From: Gaopeijia sp032250675 | Lineage (GTDB): Bacteria > Gemmatimonadota > Gemmatimonadetes > Longimicrobiales > Gaopeijiaceae | Assembly (NCBI GenBank): GCA_032250675.1 | Contig: JAVVEY010000096.1 | Span: 1 to 10,717, forward strand | Length of the DNA: 10,717 nt | Direction of reading: 5' to 3' | Shown here: piece after piece, positions 1 through 7,655 of the stretch | Numbering within the stretch: position 1 is the first letter of the stretch | Layout of the letters: every line of letters begins with the position of its first letter | Position numbers and translations under genes: made by a program | Notes under the pieces: generated by a model | What the model was told of the DNA's origin: nothing | Seen by the model: only the letters and a program-made list of their open reading frames with translations | Database searches by the model: none

Positions 1-162
1 GAGTTCGATCGCGCGCGGGAGACGCACCCCGGCCATCGTCGGCACGGTGGCCGCCCCGCACTCCGGGCACCGCTTCGGAGCAGTCCAGGCACGGAGGAGG
101 AGGCCCACAGCGACGACGACGGCGACGGCGACGAGGCCCACGAAGATCGGGATCGGATGCAT
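1..162 (-). CDS. Small membrane protein with N-terminal helix and zinc-ribbon half-site (3' end beyond window)
   Basis: Reading the minus strand from an ATG at 162 gives 54 codons with no stop before the window edge, so the C-terminus is missing. Residues 5-24 are almost all Val, Ala, Leu, Ile, Phe and Gly and form one clear transmembrane helix or uncleaved signal anchor. A short basic stretch follows, then the motif KRCPECGAA, whose C-x-x-C spacing is typical of one half of a zinc ribbon; a second CxxC would be expected beyond the edge. A stop codon (TAG) lies four codons upstream in the same frame, so this ATG is the only reasonable start. A GGGAGGT sequence lies on the coding strand about 20 nt upstream, too far to be a normal ribosome binding site. 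The gene is divergent from the deoxyhypusine-synthase-like gene across a 212-bp spacer in which I see no convincing promoter. Function unknown. The transmembrane-plus-CxxC pattern makes chance unlikely, but the protein is only partly visible. Confidence 0.62.
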   Translation of the reverse strand, partial: MHPIPIFVGLVAVAVVVAVGLLLRAWTAPKRCPECGAATVPTMAGVRLPRAIEL

Positions 163-374
163 GCAACAACGCTACACCGCCCGACCTCCCGGCGTCCAGT
201 GCGGGGCGGGCGCGCAGGGCGACGCGCCTCCCCTCGCCGACACCGCCGGTTGGCCTCGATGGTTTACGGAGCGCGCGTGGGGCCCGATCTTCTTCGGGGG
301 TCGATCGACGGGTGTCTCGCGCCGTTCTTCGCCTCCTTCCTCGACACGCGATCCCGTCCCCCGCGACAACCGAT

Positions 375-1352
375 ATGGGCGCACTCCGCGACTTCCTCGA
401 CACGCACTTCCTGCACTTCAACGCCCGCGAGACGGTGGCTGCCGCGCGGGCGTACGAGGCGCACATCGACGCCGGCGGAAGGATGGTCGTGACGCTGGCC
501 GGCGCGATGTCGACGGGGGAGATCGGGATCATCCTCGCGCGCATGATTCGCGAGGGGAAGGTGCACGCGATCAGCTGCACCGGGGCCAACCTCGAGGAGG
601 ATATCTTCAACCTCGTCGCCCACGACGAATATGAGATCATCTCCGACTGGCGCGCGCTCTCGGCGGCCGACGAGGCGGCGCTCTATGAACGCGGGATGAA
701 CCGGGTGACCGACACCTGTATCCCCGAGGATGTCATGCGCCACCTGGAGCGACGGATGATCGAGCGCTGGCAGGGAGCGTGCGAGGCGGGGGAGCGGAGG
801 ACCGAGCCCGAGTTTCTCCTGGAGCTGCTGCGCTCGGGCGAGCTCGACGAATTTCACCAGATCGACCCCGCGAACTCGTGGATGGTGGCCGCGGCCGAGA
901 TGGAGATCCCGGTGTGGGCGCCGGGGTGGGAGGATTCCACGCTCGGCAATATGTTCGCCGCGAACGTCCTCCTCGGGAATGTCGCCCATCACCAGTGCGT
1001 CAAGTCGGGGACCGAGCAGTTCGCCGAGCTCATCGAGTGGTACCGCGCGAACCACGGCGGGGGTGAGGTGCCGGCCCCCGGTTTCTTCCAGATCGGTGGC
1101 GGGATCGCCGGCGACTTCGCGATCTGCACCGTCCCCTCGATCATCCAGGATATGCGGGAGGAGGTCCCCTTCTGGGGCTACTTCGCGCAGATCACCGACG
1201 CGGCCACCAGCTACGGCGGCTACTCCGGTGCGCCCCCGAATGAGAAGATCACCTGGGGCAAGCTCGACGCCGGGACGCCGAAGTTCTTCATCAACTCCGA
1301 CGCGATGATCGTCGCGCCGCTGATCTTCGGGTACGTCCTGGAAGGGTGCTGA
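375..1352 (+). CDS. Deoxyhypusine synthase-like protein (bacterial subfamily)
   Basis: The 325-aa product belongs to the deoxyhypusine synthase family (PF01916), NAD-dependent enzymes that move the aminobutyl group of spermidine to an acceptor. Eukaryotes and archaea modify eIF5A/aIF5A this way. Bacteria lack that substrate, so the bacterial members probably act on another amine (for example in homospermidine-type chemistry); this is inference. Visible family signatures are LAGAMSTGEIG (41-51), TGANLEED (69-76, like the TAGGVEED region of the human enzyme), a glycine triplet in FFQIGGGIAGDF (237-248) and ITWGKL (292-297), where Lys296 matches the catalytic lysine that forms the enzyme-imine intermediate. 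The KHH triplet that follows the glycines in the human enzyme is GDF here. No signal peptide, so cytoplasmic. The ATG at 375 is preferred because it begins just before the conserved FLDTHFLHFNAR segment; an in-frame GTG at 312 would add 21 residues lacking family character. No Shine-Dalgarno motif precedes either start. The last codons (LEGC, stop) lie inside an inverted-repeat arm. Confidence 0.9.
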   Translation: MGALRDFLDTHFLHFNARETVAAARAYEAHIDAGGRMVVTLAGAMSTGEIGIILARMIREGKVHAISCTGANLEEDIFNLVAHDEYEIISDWRALSAADEAALYERGMNRVTDTCIPEDVMRHLERRMIERWQGACEAGERRTEPEFLLELLRSGELDEFHQIDPANSWMVAAAEMEIPVWAPGWEDSTLGNMFAANVLLGNVAHHQCVKSGTEQFAELIEWYRANHGGGEVPAPGFFQIGGGIAGDFAICTVPSIIQDMREEVPFWGYFAQITDAATSYGGYSGAPPNEKITWGKLDAGTPKFFINSDAMIVAPLIFGYVLEGC

Positions 1353-1521
1353 AGACGTACGGGGGTCCCCGCTTCGCCCTTCGGGTCAGGGCGGCACGGG
1401 GCCATCTTCGTCGTTGGGACTCCTCGACGTAGCGATGGCTATGCCTTCGGAGCCCCGCCTTGAAGCTGACCCCGTGGCGCTCCTGACGGGGACCCCCGTA
1501 CGTCTTCAACACCCTTCCGGG
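1337..1521. repeat. 185-bp structured inverted-repeat element (MITE/REP-like)
   Basis: Arms at 1337-1371 and 1487-1521 are reverse complements at 33 of 35 positions (core GAAGACGTACGGGGGTCCCC). The 115-bp interior is also self-complementary in nested order: GGGTCAG (1383-1389) with CTGACCC (1466-1472), CGGGGC (1397-1402) with GCCCCG (1452-1457), and a central CGTCG/CGACG hairpin (1409-1413 with 1425-1429). Local alternatives such as CCCCGT (1470-1475) with ACGGGG (1486-1491) also exist. The whole unit could fold into one long branched stem as DNA cruciform or RNA. No transposase gene and no obvious target-site duplication are seen. It lies between two convergent 3' ends and could act as a two-way terminator, although there is no T-tract after the stem. 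It looks like a non-autonomous mobile repeat or a dispersed palindromic repeat; whether other copies exist cannot be seen from one window. Confidence 0.8.
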
Positions 1522-1526
1522 GGACT

Positions 1527-1572
1527 GAGCCGGGGGAAGTGAGCCGGGGAAGTGAGCCGGGGAAGCGAGCCG
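1527..1572. repeat. 13-bp tandem repeat, about 3.5 copies
   Basis: The unit GAGCCGGGGAAGT starts at 1527 (with one extra G), 1541 and 1554 (last base C), and a partial GAGCCG begins at 1567. It sits between the inverted-repeat element and the stop codon of the large minus-strand lipoprotein gene. The unit length is not a multiple of three and no frame through it looks coding. It is most simply a slippage-generated minisatellite in a spacer. The rest of the 1353-1579 spacer holds the inverted-repeat element and nothing else that I recognise. Confidence 0.8.
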
Positions 1573-1579
1573 CCCGGGT

Positions 1580-4500
1580 TCAGCCTCCCGGCCGGGTCAC
1601 GACCACCTCGCGTGCCTCGTCCGGCACGGGGAGGCGCGATTCACCCCCGCCGGGCCACCGGACCACGACCTCGGCGGGTCGCGAGCGGACACCGAGGATC
1701 TGGACCGGGTCGTCCATCGACCAGTACCCCGAGCCGAGCGTCACCTCCCGCGCGGGCCCGAGGGTGCCGTCCGGATAGGCGATGCGGATCACGGCGCCCA
1801 CGCCGTACGGGTTGCCCTCCGGACCTTCCAGCCGGACGCGGAGTCCCGGCGCGGCCCCGGCGTTGCGGAAGAGGCGCGTGGCGCTCCCATTCTGGGCGAC
1901 CGCCAGATCGAGCCGGGCGTCGCCGTCGAAGTCCGCGAGCGCCACACCCCGCTGGTCGCCGTGGATCACGACGCCCGAGCGCGCGGGGGAGAGCGGCGTG
2001 AAGGTGCCGTCGCCCTCGCCGAGGAGCACGAGGCCGACCCCGCCGTCGTGACGGGGCTCGTGCGGGGGGGTGGGGAAGAAGTTCTGGGCGAGGAAGAGGT
2101 CCTCCCGCCCATCTCCGTCGAAGTCGCCGACCGCGACGCCGAGGCTCGGGGCGCGCTGCGCCTGCGCGGGGAGGGGGATCGCCTCGAAGTGGTCGCCCCG
2201 GTTCATCAGCACGAGGTGGTCGGTGAGGGTGGCCCGGCGACCGTAGGGTTCGCGGGTGCCGAGGAGCTCGACGATCGAGGCCTCGGCGTAGGTGTCGAAG
2301 TCCGGAATGCGGGCGCGGAGGGAGGGGATCGCGCGCCGGAGCTGGTCGTATCCCGTCAGGGGGACGAGCGTCTCGGTGTTCTTCATATTGCGGGCGGGCA
2401 CCACATCCCAGCTTCCATTTCCGTCGAAGTCGCCGTGGAAGAGCGAGATGGGGCGGGCCGGCGTGGGACGGAAGCGGAGGTTTCGTCCCCACCCCGTCAC
2501 CACGATGTCGAGCCGACCGTCGCCATCGAAGTCGCCCGACGCGATCCCGTTCCAGCGTCCCTCGAGCGCATCGAGTCCCCACGCGGCGGTGGCGTCCTCG
2601 AGGCGACCTCCCTCGTTGAGGAGGAGACGTACCGGCCCCCACTCGGTGGCGAGGAGGAGGTCGGGATCGGCGTCGCCGTCGAGATCGACGAAGACGGCCC
2701 CCGATACCATCCCGACCCCGGTGAGGAGGGAGTCGTGCGGGGTGTCCCGCCTCCACGCGCCGTCCACCTCTCGCAGGAGCGCGGAGGAGGCGGAGATGGG
2801 GTAGGCGCCCCGGACCGAACGGCCGCCGACGAAGAGCTCGAGGGTGTCATCGCCATCGAGATCGGCCGCGGCGAGCGGACCGGCGCCGCTGAGGCCGAGC
2901 GAGAGGTCGATCGCGCGCGGGAGGGTGCCGTCGCGCGCGACCGCGAGGGCAGCGGGGAGAGATCGGGCGCTCTCGGCGTCCCTCGCCTCGAAGTTCGACT
3001 GCCCCACGATGAGGATGGGCGCGCCCCCGGGACCCGGCAGCGCGATCGCCGCGGTACGATCGACGTCGCTCTCGTCGGCCTCGAGCGGGACGGAGCGGAA
3101 ACGGTCACCGTCGTTGCGAAGCCAGGCGAGGCGCCCGCCTGCGCCCGGGGGCACGACGAGGTCGGCGTCGCCGTCGCGATCGAGGTCCACCCAGGAGATC
3201 CCCGGTCCGAGTCGGGAGATCTGGAAGGGGAGGAGCGGCTGCACGAAGAAGTCCTCGAACGCCCGCTCGGGGTGGATGTGGGCGAGGAGGTCGGTGGCGT
3301 CGCGGAAGAGCGCGTCGTCTTCGATCGCGTGTGATGCCCGCGCCGGGGTCGGCGTCCCGTCCACCGTGCCTTCGCCGACCGTGGTCTCCGCCTCACTCCC
3401 CCCCTGACGGATCTCGTAGAGTCGGTCCGCGCGCACGCCGTCGAGCACGCTCCGCGATCGGTCCGGCCAGTCGACCTCGAGCCGGGCCGGGCCGTCCCCC
3501 TCCGGGAAGGCGAAGGTGACGAGGGCCTCCGCGCTCGAGAGGTAGAGCCCGCCCGCGGTGAGCTGGCGCTCCTGGGTGGGGAGCCCGTCGGCGACGAGAC
3601 GGACCGTGGCGCCCACGCCCGCCGTATTCGCCCCGCGTCCCCGGAGACGCACGGCGACGCGCGGGGCCGAGGCGTCGTTGCGGAGGAGGAGGGCCGACTC
3701 GCCCAGGCGGTTGACGACGACGTCGAGGTCGCCGTCGCCGTCGAGATCCGCCGTGGCCATCCCGTGACTGATATCGGCTTCGGTACCGAACGACCACGCC
3801 TCTCCCACCTCCTCGAAGGTGAGATCGCCGCGGTTCCGGAAGGCCGCGTTCCGGTTGAGGAGGGGAGGGTAGAGTCGCTTGAGCTCGCGGGTCGTGGCCT
3901 GCCCCTGCAGCGCGGAGATCTCGTCGACGATGTCACCGCTCTGCGTGTCGCGGGAGTAGCCGTTCGCGATGAGGAGGTCCTCGTACCCGTCGAGGTCGAC
4001 GTCGAGGAAGAGCGACGTCCAGCTCCACTCCGAGGCATCCACACCCGCCATCTGCGAGATCTCGCTCCAGCCGGCGCCCTCCAGCGGGGTGAAGAGGGCG
4101 TTGCGCTGGACCTGCGGCCGATCGTCGATCTGCCCGATCGGCTTGAGGAGTCGGCGCTGGAAGGGGACCTGACGGAGCCACCGCCGATGCGACCTCGGAC
4201 GCATCTCCGCCACGAAGATCTCGACCGAGCCGTCGCGGTCGAGGTCGGCGAAGTCGACCGACATCGAGGCGTGCGGGGTGGTCCGGAGCGCGGTGGCCGG
4301 CACCGCCTGAAAGGTGCCGTCGTCCCGACCCAGCCAGAGCTGATCCGGGTCGTCGAAGTCGTTGCAGAGATAGAGGTCGGGGTGGCCATCGCCGTTCACG
4401 TCGTAGAAGCGAGCGGCGAGCCCGAAGTCATCGAGGTCGCGTTCGAGGGGGCGCCCTGCGGCGTCGAGGAAGGCACCGCCGGTCCACGAGACCGGCGCAA

Positions 4501-5293
4501 AGCGCCCGGTGCCGTCGTTGAGGTAGAGACGATCCGGATCGGCCTGCTCGGCGACGATCTCGCGTCCGTCGCGGAGCTCGACGCGGTAGTGCTCCCGGAA
4601 GCCGGGTGCGACGGTGAGCGAGTCGGTGGTCCCGCCGATGATGTCGGTCATCGGGCGTTCGAGAAGACCGAGTTCGTCGCTCGCGCTCACCGCCTTGTAC
4701 GCGGTGACGTAGAGATCGAGGTCGCCGTCGCCGTCGACATCGGCGAGGGCGGGGGTCGTGCTCCCGAGCCCCGCGATGAGGCCCGACTCGGCGACTTCGC
4801 TGAAGACGCCCGAGCCGTCGTTCAGGAAGATCGCGTCGGGCCCGCCCAGCGAGGTCACCACGAGGTCGAGATCCCCGTCCCCGTCGAGATCCGCGATCGC
4901 GGCGCCGGTCGAGAAGCGGTCGTCGAGCGCGACGCCGGCCGGGCCGGCGGTCTCCTCGAAGCGCCACCCGCCCCGGTTGAGGTAGAGCGCGTTGGGCCCC
5001 TCCAGCCGGGCGAGGTAGAGGTCGGCGAGTCCATCCCCATTCACGTCGCCGAGCGCGACGCCCGATCCCACGAGGAGGTGCTCGTTCTCGAGCGCGGTCT
5101 CCGGGTCGAGGGTGTTGCGGAACTCCACCCCGGAGCGGCGCGCGGAGATCGAGGTGAAGCCCGGCTCCGAGCCGCGATCGATCCGGAGCGGACGCCACCG
5201 GTGCGCGCCGTCCGCGCGCCACTCGGGTGGGGGCGGAGCGCCGCACCCATGGAGGGAGAGGAGGGCGACGATGAGGAGGAGGGACGTTCGCAT
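1580..5293 (-). CDS. Large lipoprotein with two FG-GAP/VCBS propellers and two ASPIC/UnbV domains
   Basis: The 1237-aa product begins with a lipoprotein signal: MRTS, a hydrophobic stretch (5-14) and LHGC, with Cys17 as the likely lipidated residue (His at -2 is unusual). Two similar halves follow. Half one has seven calcium-loop motifs of the D-x-D/N-x-D-G type at 83, 135, 185, 298, 350, 431 and 516, then an ASPIC/UnbV domain (about 546-628; GGLYLSS, VDWPD). Half two has seven loops at 703, 811, 870, 921, 955, 1057 and 1121, then a second ASPIC/UnbV domain (about 1150-1234; GSGYWSM, VVRWPGG). FG-GAP/VCBS repeats form seven-bladed beta-propellers in integrin alpha chains, so two propellers anchored to a membrane or displayed on the surface are expected; the ligand is unknown. 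The ATG at 5293 is chosen for the signal peptide; the same frame stays open much further upstream only as antisense to the next gene. Four loops of the second half depart from the consensus. Similar long proteins occur in Bacteroidota and related phyla, often called VCBS repeat-containing or CRTAC1-like. Confidence 0.93.
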   Translation of the reverse strand: MRTSLLLIVALLSLHGCGAPPPPEWRADGAHRWRPLRIDRGSEPGFTSISARRSGVEFRNTLDPETALENEHLLVGSGVALGDVNGDGLADLYLARLEGPNALYLNRGGWRFEETAGPAGVALDDRFSTGAAIADLDGDGDLDLVVTSLGGPDAIFLNDGSGVFSEVAESGLIAGLGSTTPALADVDGDGDLDLYVTAYKAVSASDELGLLERPMTDIIGGTTDSLTVAPGFREHYRVELRDGREIVAEQADPDRLYLNDGTGRFAPVSWTGGAFLDAAGRPLERDLDDFGLAARFYDVNGDGHPDLYLCNDFDDPDQLWLGRDDGTFQAVPATALRTTPHASMSVDFADLDRDGSVEIFVAEMRPRSHRRWLRQVPFQRRLLKPIGQIDDRPQVQRNALFTPLEGAGWSEISQMAGVDASEWSWTSLFLDVDLDGYEDLLIANGYSRDTQSGDIVDEISALQGQATTRELKRLYPPLLNRNAAFRNRGDLTFEEVGEAWSFGTEADISHGMATADLDGDGDLDVVVNRLGESALLLRNDASAPRVAVRLRGRGANTAGVGATVRLVADGLPTQERQLTAGGLYLSSAEALVTFAFPEGDGPARLEVDWPDRSRSVLDGVRADRLYEIRQGGSEAETTVGEGTVDGTPTPARASHAIEDDALFRDATDLLAHIHPERAFEDFFVQPLLPFQISRLGPGISWVDLDRDGDADLVVPPGAGGRLAWLRNDGDRFRSVPLEADESDVDRTAAIALPGPGGAPILIVGQSNFEARDAESARSLPAALAVARDGTLPRAIDLSLGLSGAGPLAAADLDGDDTLELFVGGRSVRGAYPISASSALLREVDGAWRRDTPHDSLLTGVGMVSGAVFVDLDGDADPDLLLATEWGPVRLLLNEGGRLEDATAAWGLDALEGRWNGIASGDFDGDGRLDIVVTGWGRNLRFRPTPARPISLFHGDFDGNGSWDVVPARNMKNTETLVPLTGYDQLRRAIPSLRARIPDFDTYAEASIVELLGTREPYGRRATLTDHLVLMNRGDHFEAIPLPAQAQRAPSLGVAVGDFDGDGREDLFLAQNFFPTPPHEPRHDGGVGLVLLGEGDGTFTPLSPARSGVVIHGDQRGVALADFDGDARLDLAVAQNGSATRLFRNAGAAPGLRVRLEGPEGNPYGVGAVIRIAYPDGTLGPAREVTLGSGYWSMDDPVQILGVRSRPAEVVVRWPGGGESRLPVPDEAREVVVTRPGG

Positions 5294-5302
5294 GACGGGA
5301 TG

Positions 5303-5330
5303 AGTATGCCCCGCGAGCGTCGGTCGGCAA
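5303..5330 (-). promoter_or_regulatory. Candidate sigma-70-type promoter for the large lipoprotein gene
   Basis: On the minus strand, TTGCCG (5330-5325) and CATACT (5308-5303) are separated by 16 bp. Each box matches four of six bases of the TTGACA/TATAAT consensus. Transcription would start only a few bases before the ATG at 5293, giving an almost leaderless message, consistent with the missing Shine-Dalgarno motif. It lies in the 177-bp spacer (5294-5470) shared with the divergent lipoprotein gene. I could not find an equally good promoter for the plus-strand gene there. In GC-rich DNA such matches can arise by chance, so this is tentative. Confidence 0.27.
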
Positions 5331-5470
5331 CCCGGCACTTGTGAGGGCGGGGCGGGGCTCTTCTGTTTGAGCGACCTCACGTCGAGCGCGCGCGTCGCGC
5401 CGGGCTCCCGGACGCCCTCGGGCGCGACCGCCGCGCACACCGACGTATCCGAACCTTCCTCCGCCCCCGC

Positions 5471-7651
5471 ATGCGCCGCTCCCGAGCTTCGAGCCGACCC
5501 CTCCCTCGCCGCCGAGGCGTCCTCCTCCTCTCGGGGTGCCTCCTGGCGCTTCCGGCGTGTGCCGCCCCCGATCCCCGGGCCGCGGCGACGATCGAGATGG
5601 CCGAGCGGCTGGCGGCGCTGGCGCGGGAGGTGGAGGCGCGGGAGCATCCCTATGCGATGTCGCGCACCGATGGGGGTGACAGGGCGGACGCGACCCTCCC
5701 CGAGGGCTCGGTGGAGGCGCGGATGCGTGCCGCACGCGAGGCGCTGCGTGCGGGCGACACGCAGGCGGGGACCGCGGCGCTTCACGACGTCGTCGTGTCG
5801 TTCTCGTCGGGCGGAGCGGGGGTGTCCGGCGAGCTCGGATTGGCGGTCATCGAGATGGTGGCGCTCGCGCATCTGCGTCTCTGGACCGAGGCGAACTGCG
5901 TCGCGGCCACCGAGTGGACGGCGTGCACCTTCCCCCGGATCCGACCGGTACTCGACCCGACGGAGGCGGGGGTGGCGCTCGAGGTCTACACCTCGCTCCA
6001 GGAGGCCCGCCCCGGGAACCTCGCCGTGCGCTGGCTCCTCAACCTCTCGGCGATGATGGCGGGGCGGTACCCGGATGCCGTCCCCGCCGAACTGCGGCTC
6101 CCCGCTTCGGTTGTCGATTCGGTCTTCCCCTTTCCGACCTTCCCCGATCGAGCCCCTGCGCTCGGGGTCGACGTCACGGGACACGCCGGCGGCGCGGTGC
6201 TCGACGATCTCGACGCCGACGGCGACCTCGACCTCGCGGTCACCTCGTGGCATCTCACCGACCCGATCCGGCTCTTCCGCAACGACGGAGCCGCGGGCTT
6301 CACCGAGATCACGAAGGAAGCGGGCCTCGAAGGGATCACCGGAGGGCTGCACCTCGTCCAGACCGATTACGACAACGACGGATGGATCGATCTCTTCGTG
6401 CTGCGTGGTGCGTGGACGGGGTACGGCGAGCCGAACTCGCTCCTGCGCAACCGGGGAGACGGGAGCTTCGAGGAGGTCACCGCCGCCGCGGGGCTGCTCG
6501 AATCGCACCCGACGCAGGTCGGGGTGTGGGCGGATTACGACGGGGATGGTCGGCTCGACCTCTTCGTCGGGCACGAATCCTCGGGCGATCGCGTGATCCC
6601 GAGTCGCCTCTTTCACAACAATGGAGACGGGAGCTTCACCGATCTCGCCGTCGAGGCGGGGGTGGATGTCGTCGGCTTCGTGAAGGGTGCGGCGTGGGGG
6701 GATGTCGACAACGACGGCCGGCCCGACCTCTACGTCTCGCGCCTGCACGAGCCCAACCTCCTCTTCCGCAATGCGGGGCCCGGCCCGGATGGCGTCGTCA
6801 CCTTTCACGACATCACCGAGGAGGCCGGGGTGGCCGAACCGCTCGCGAGCTTCCCCACCTGGTTCTGGGACTACGACAACGACGGGTGGCTCGACCTCTT
6901 CGTCTCCGGATATCAGGGGACGCTGGCCGATGTCGCCGCCGAGTACCTCGGCCTGCCGCATCAGGGTGAGACCCCGCGCCTCTACCGGAATCGCGGCGAC
7001 GGATCGTTCGAGGATGTCACCTCCTCGGTCGGACTCGATCGGGTGCTGCTCACGATGGGGGCCAACTTCGGCGACTTCGACAACGACGGGTTCCTCGATC
7101 TCTACGCCGGCACCGGCGAGGCGAACCTCCAGACGATCGTTCCGAATCGCGCCTTCCGGAACGCCGCCGGGCGCGTCTTCCGGGAGGTGACGACCGAGGG
7201 GGGATTCGGCCACCTCGGCAAGGGGCATGGGGTGGCCTTCGGGGATATCGATGCCGACGGCGACCAGGACCTCCACGTCACGATGGGGGGCGCCTACCCC
7301 TCCGATACCTCGCGGAACCTCTTCCACATGAACCCGGGGGGGAATCACCACTGGATCACCCTGACGCTTCAGGGCGGTGTGTCGAACCGACCGGCGATCG
7401 GCGCGCGGATCCGGGTGGTGGTGGCCGCGACCGATGGAACCGAGCGTGAGATCCATCGCGTCGTGGGGAGCGGATCGAGCTTTGGAGGCAACAGCCTCGC
7501 CGTCGAGATCGGGCTCGGGGACGCCGCCGAGGTGCGCAGCGTGGAGATCCGCTGGCCCGCCGGGGGGGTGGAGCGTTTCACCGAGGTGGCGCGCGACCGG
7601 CGCTATCGGGTCGTCGAGGGGAGGGGACGGCTCGATCCGGTCGGGTCGTGA
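5471..7651 (+). CDS. Lipoprotein with helical N-terminus, seven-motif FG-GAP/VCBS propeller and ASPIC/UnbV domain
   Basis: The 726-aa product has a basic start containing PRRRG (12-16), a hydrophobic core (17-27) and LPAC with Cys30 as the likely lipidated residue; an LSGC at Cys23 lies too early in the core to be preferred. The RRR before the core could also fit a twin-arginine signal. Residues about 35-200 are Ala/Leu/Glu-rich and helical, ending in VRWLLNLSAMMAGRYPDAVP, a TPR-like segment common in CRTAC1-type proteins. Seven calcium-loop motifs follow at 246, 299, 355, 411, 467, 535 and 592, all strict D-x-D-x-D-G. Blade phrases such as LFRNDG, LLRNRGDGSFEEV and LYRNRGDGSFEDV recur. An ASPIC/UnbV domain (about 625-715; NHHWITLTL, VEIRWPAGG) ends the protein. 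Its start faces the large lipoprotein gene across 177 bp, and its stop is 4 bp from the stop of the convergent gene. Expected role: an exported, membrane-anchored propeller for binding or adhesion. The substrate is unknown and no catalytic motif is seen. No Shine-Dalgarno motif precedes the ATG. Confidence 0.93.
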   Translation: MRRSRASSRPLPRRRGVLLLSGCLLALPACAAPDPRAAATIEMAERLAALAREVEAREHPYAMSRTDGGDRADATLPEGSVEARMRAAREALRAGDTQAGTAALHDVVVSFSSGGAGVSGELGLAVIEMVALAHLRLWTEANCVAATEWTACTFPRIRPVLDPTEAGVALEVYTSLQEARPGNLAVRWLLNLSAMMAGRYPDAVPAELRLPASVVDSVFPFPTFPDRAPALGVDVTGHAGGAVLDDLDADGDLDLAVTSWHLTDPIRLFRNDGAAGFTEITKEAGLEGITGGLHLVQTDYDNDGWIDLFVLRGAWTGYGEPNSLLRNRGDGSFEEVTAAAGLLESHPTQVGVWADYDGDGRLDLFVGHESSGDRVIPSRLFHNNGDGSFTDLAVEAGVDVVGFVKGAAWGDVDNDGRPDLYVSRLHEPNLLFRNAGPGPDGVVTFHDITEEAGVAEPLASFPTWFWDYDNDGWLDLFVSGYQGTLADVAAEYLGLPHQGETPRLYRNRGDGSFEDVTSSVGLDRVLLTMGANFGDFDNDGFLDLYAGTGEANLQTIVPNRAFRNAAGRVFREVTTEGGFGHLGKGHGVAFGDIDADGDQDLHVTMGGAYPSDTSRNLFHMNPGGNHHWITLTLQGGVSNRPAIGARIRVVVAATDGTEREIHRVVGSGSSFGGNSLAVEIGLGDAAEVRSVEIRWPAGGVERFTEVARDRRYRVVEGRGRLDPVGS

Positions 7652-7655
7652 CCGC

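Noticed and set aside
264..1055. 263-codon minus-strand open frame opposite the deoxyhypusine-synthase-like gene
   Set aside because: The plus strand here has clear family motifs; the antisense reading has none and is explained by high GC at third positions.
1291..1512. Short minus-strand open frame through the inverted-repeat element (MLKTYGGPRQ... )
   Set aside because: It is bounded by the two repeat arms and its peptide ends are just translations of the arms, so it is more likely a by-product of the element than a gene.
1961..5344. Two long plus-strand open frames (1961-3334 and 3764-5344) with repeated Val-Ala-Val-Glu phrases
   Set aside because: The phrases are the antisense reading of the repeated D-x-D-G-D codons of the minus-strand propeller gene; no start signals or domains.
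5340..5470. Possible promoter for the plus-strand lipoprotein gene (TTGAGC near 5378, GTATCC near 5445)
   Set aside because: The boxes are not at workable spacing and neither has a partner; not better than chance in this composition.
5294..7456. Minus-strand frame of the large lipoprotein stays open for 721 more codons upstream of the ATG at 5293
   Set aside because: It is antisense to the well-supported plus-strand propeller gene, has Arg/Pro/His/Val-rich composition without domains, and a good lipoprotein signal begins at 5293. GC-rich coding DNA commonly leaves the opposite strand open.
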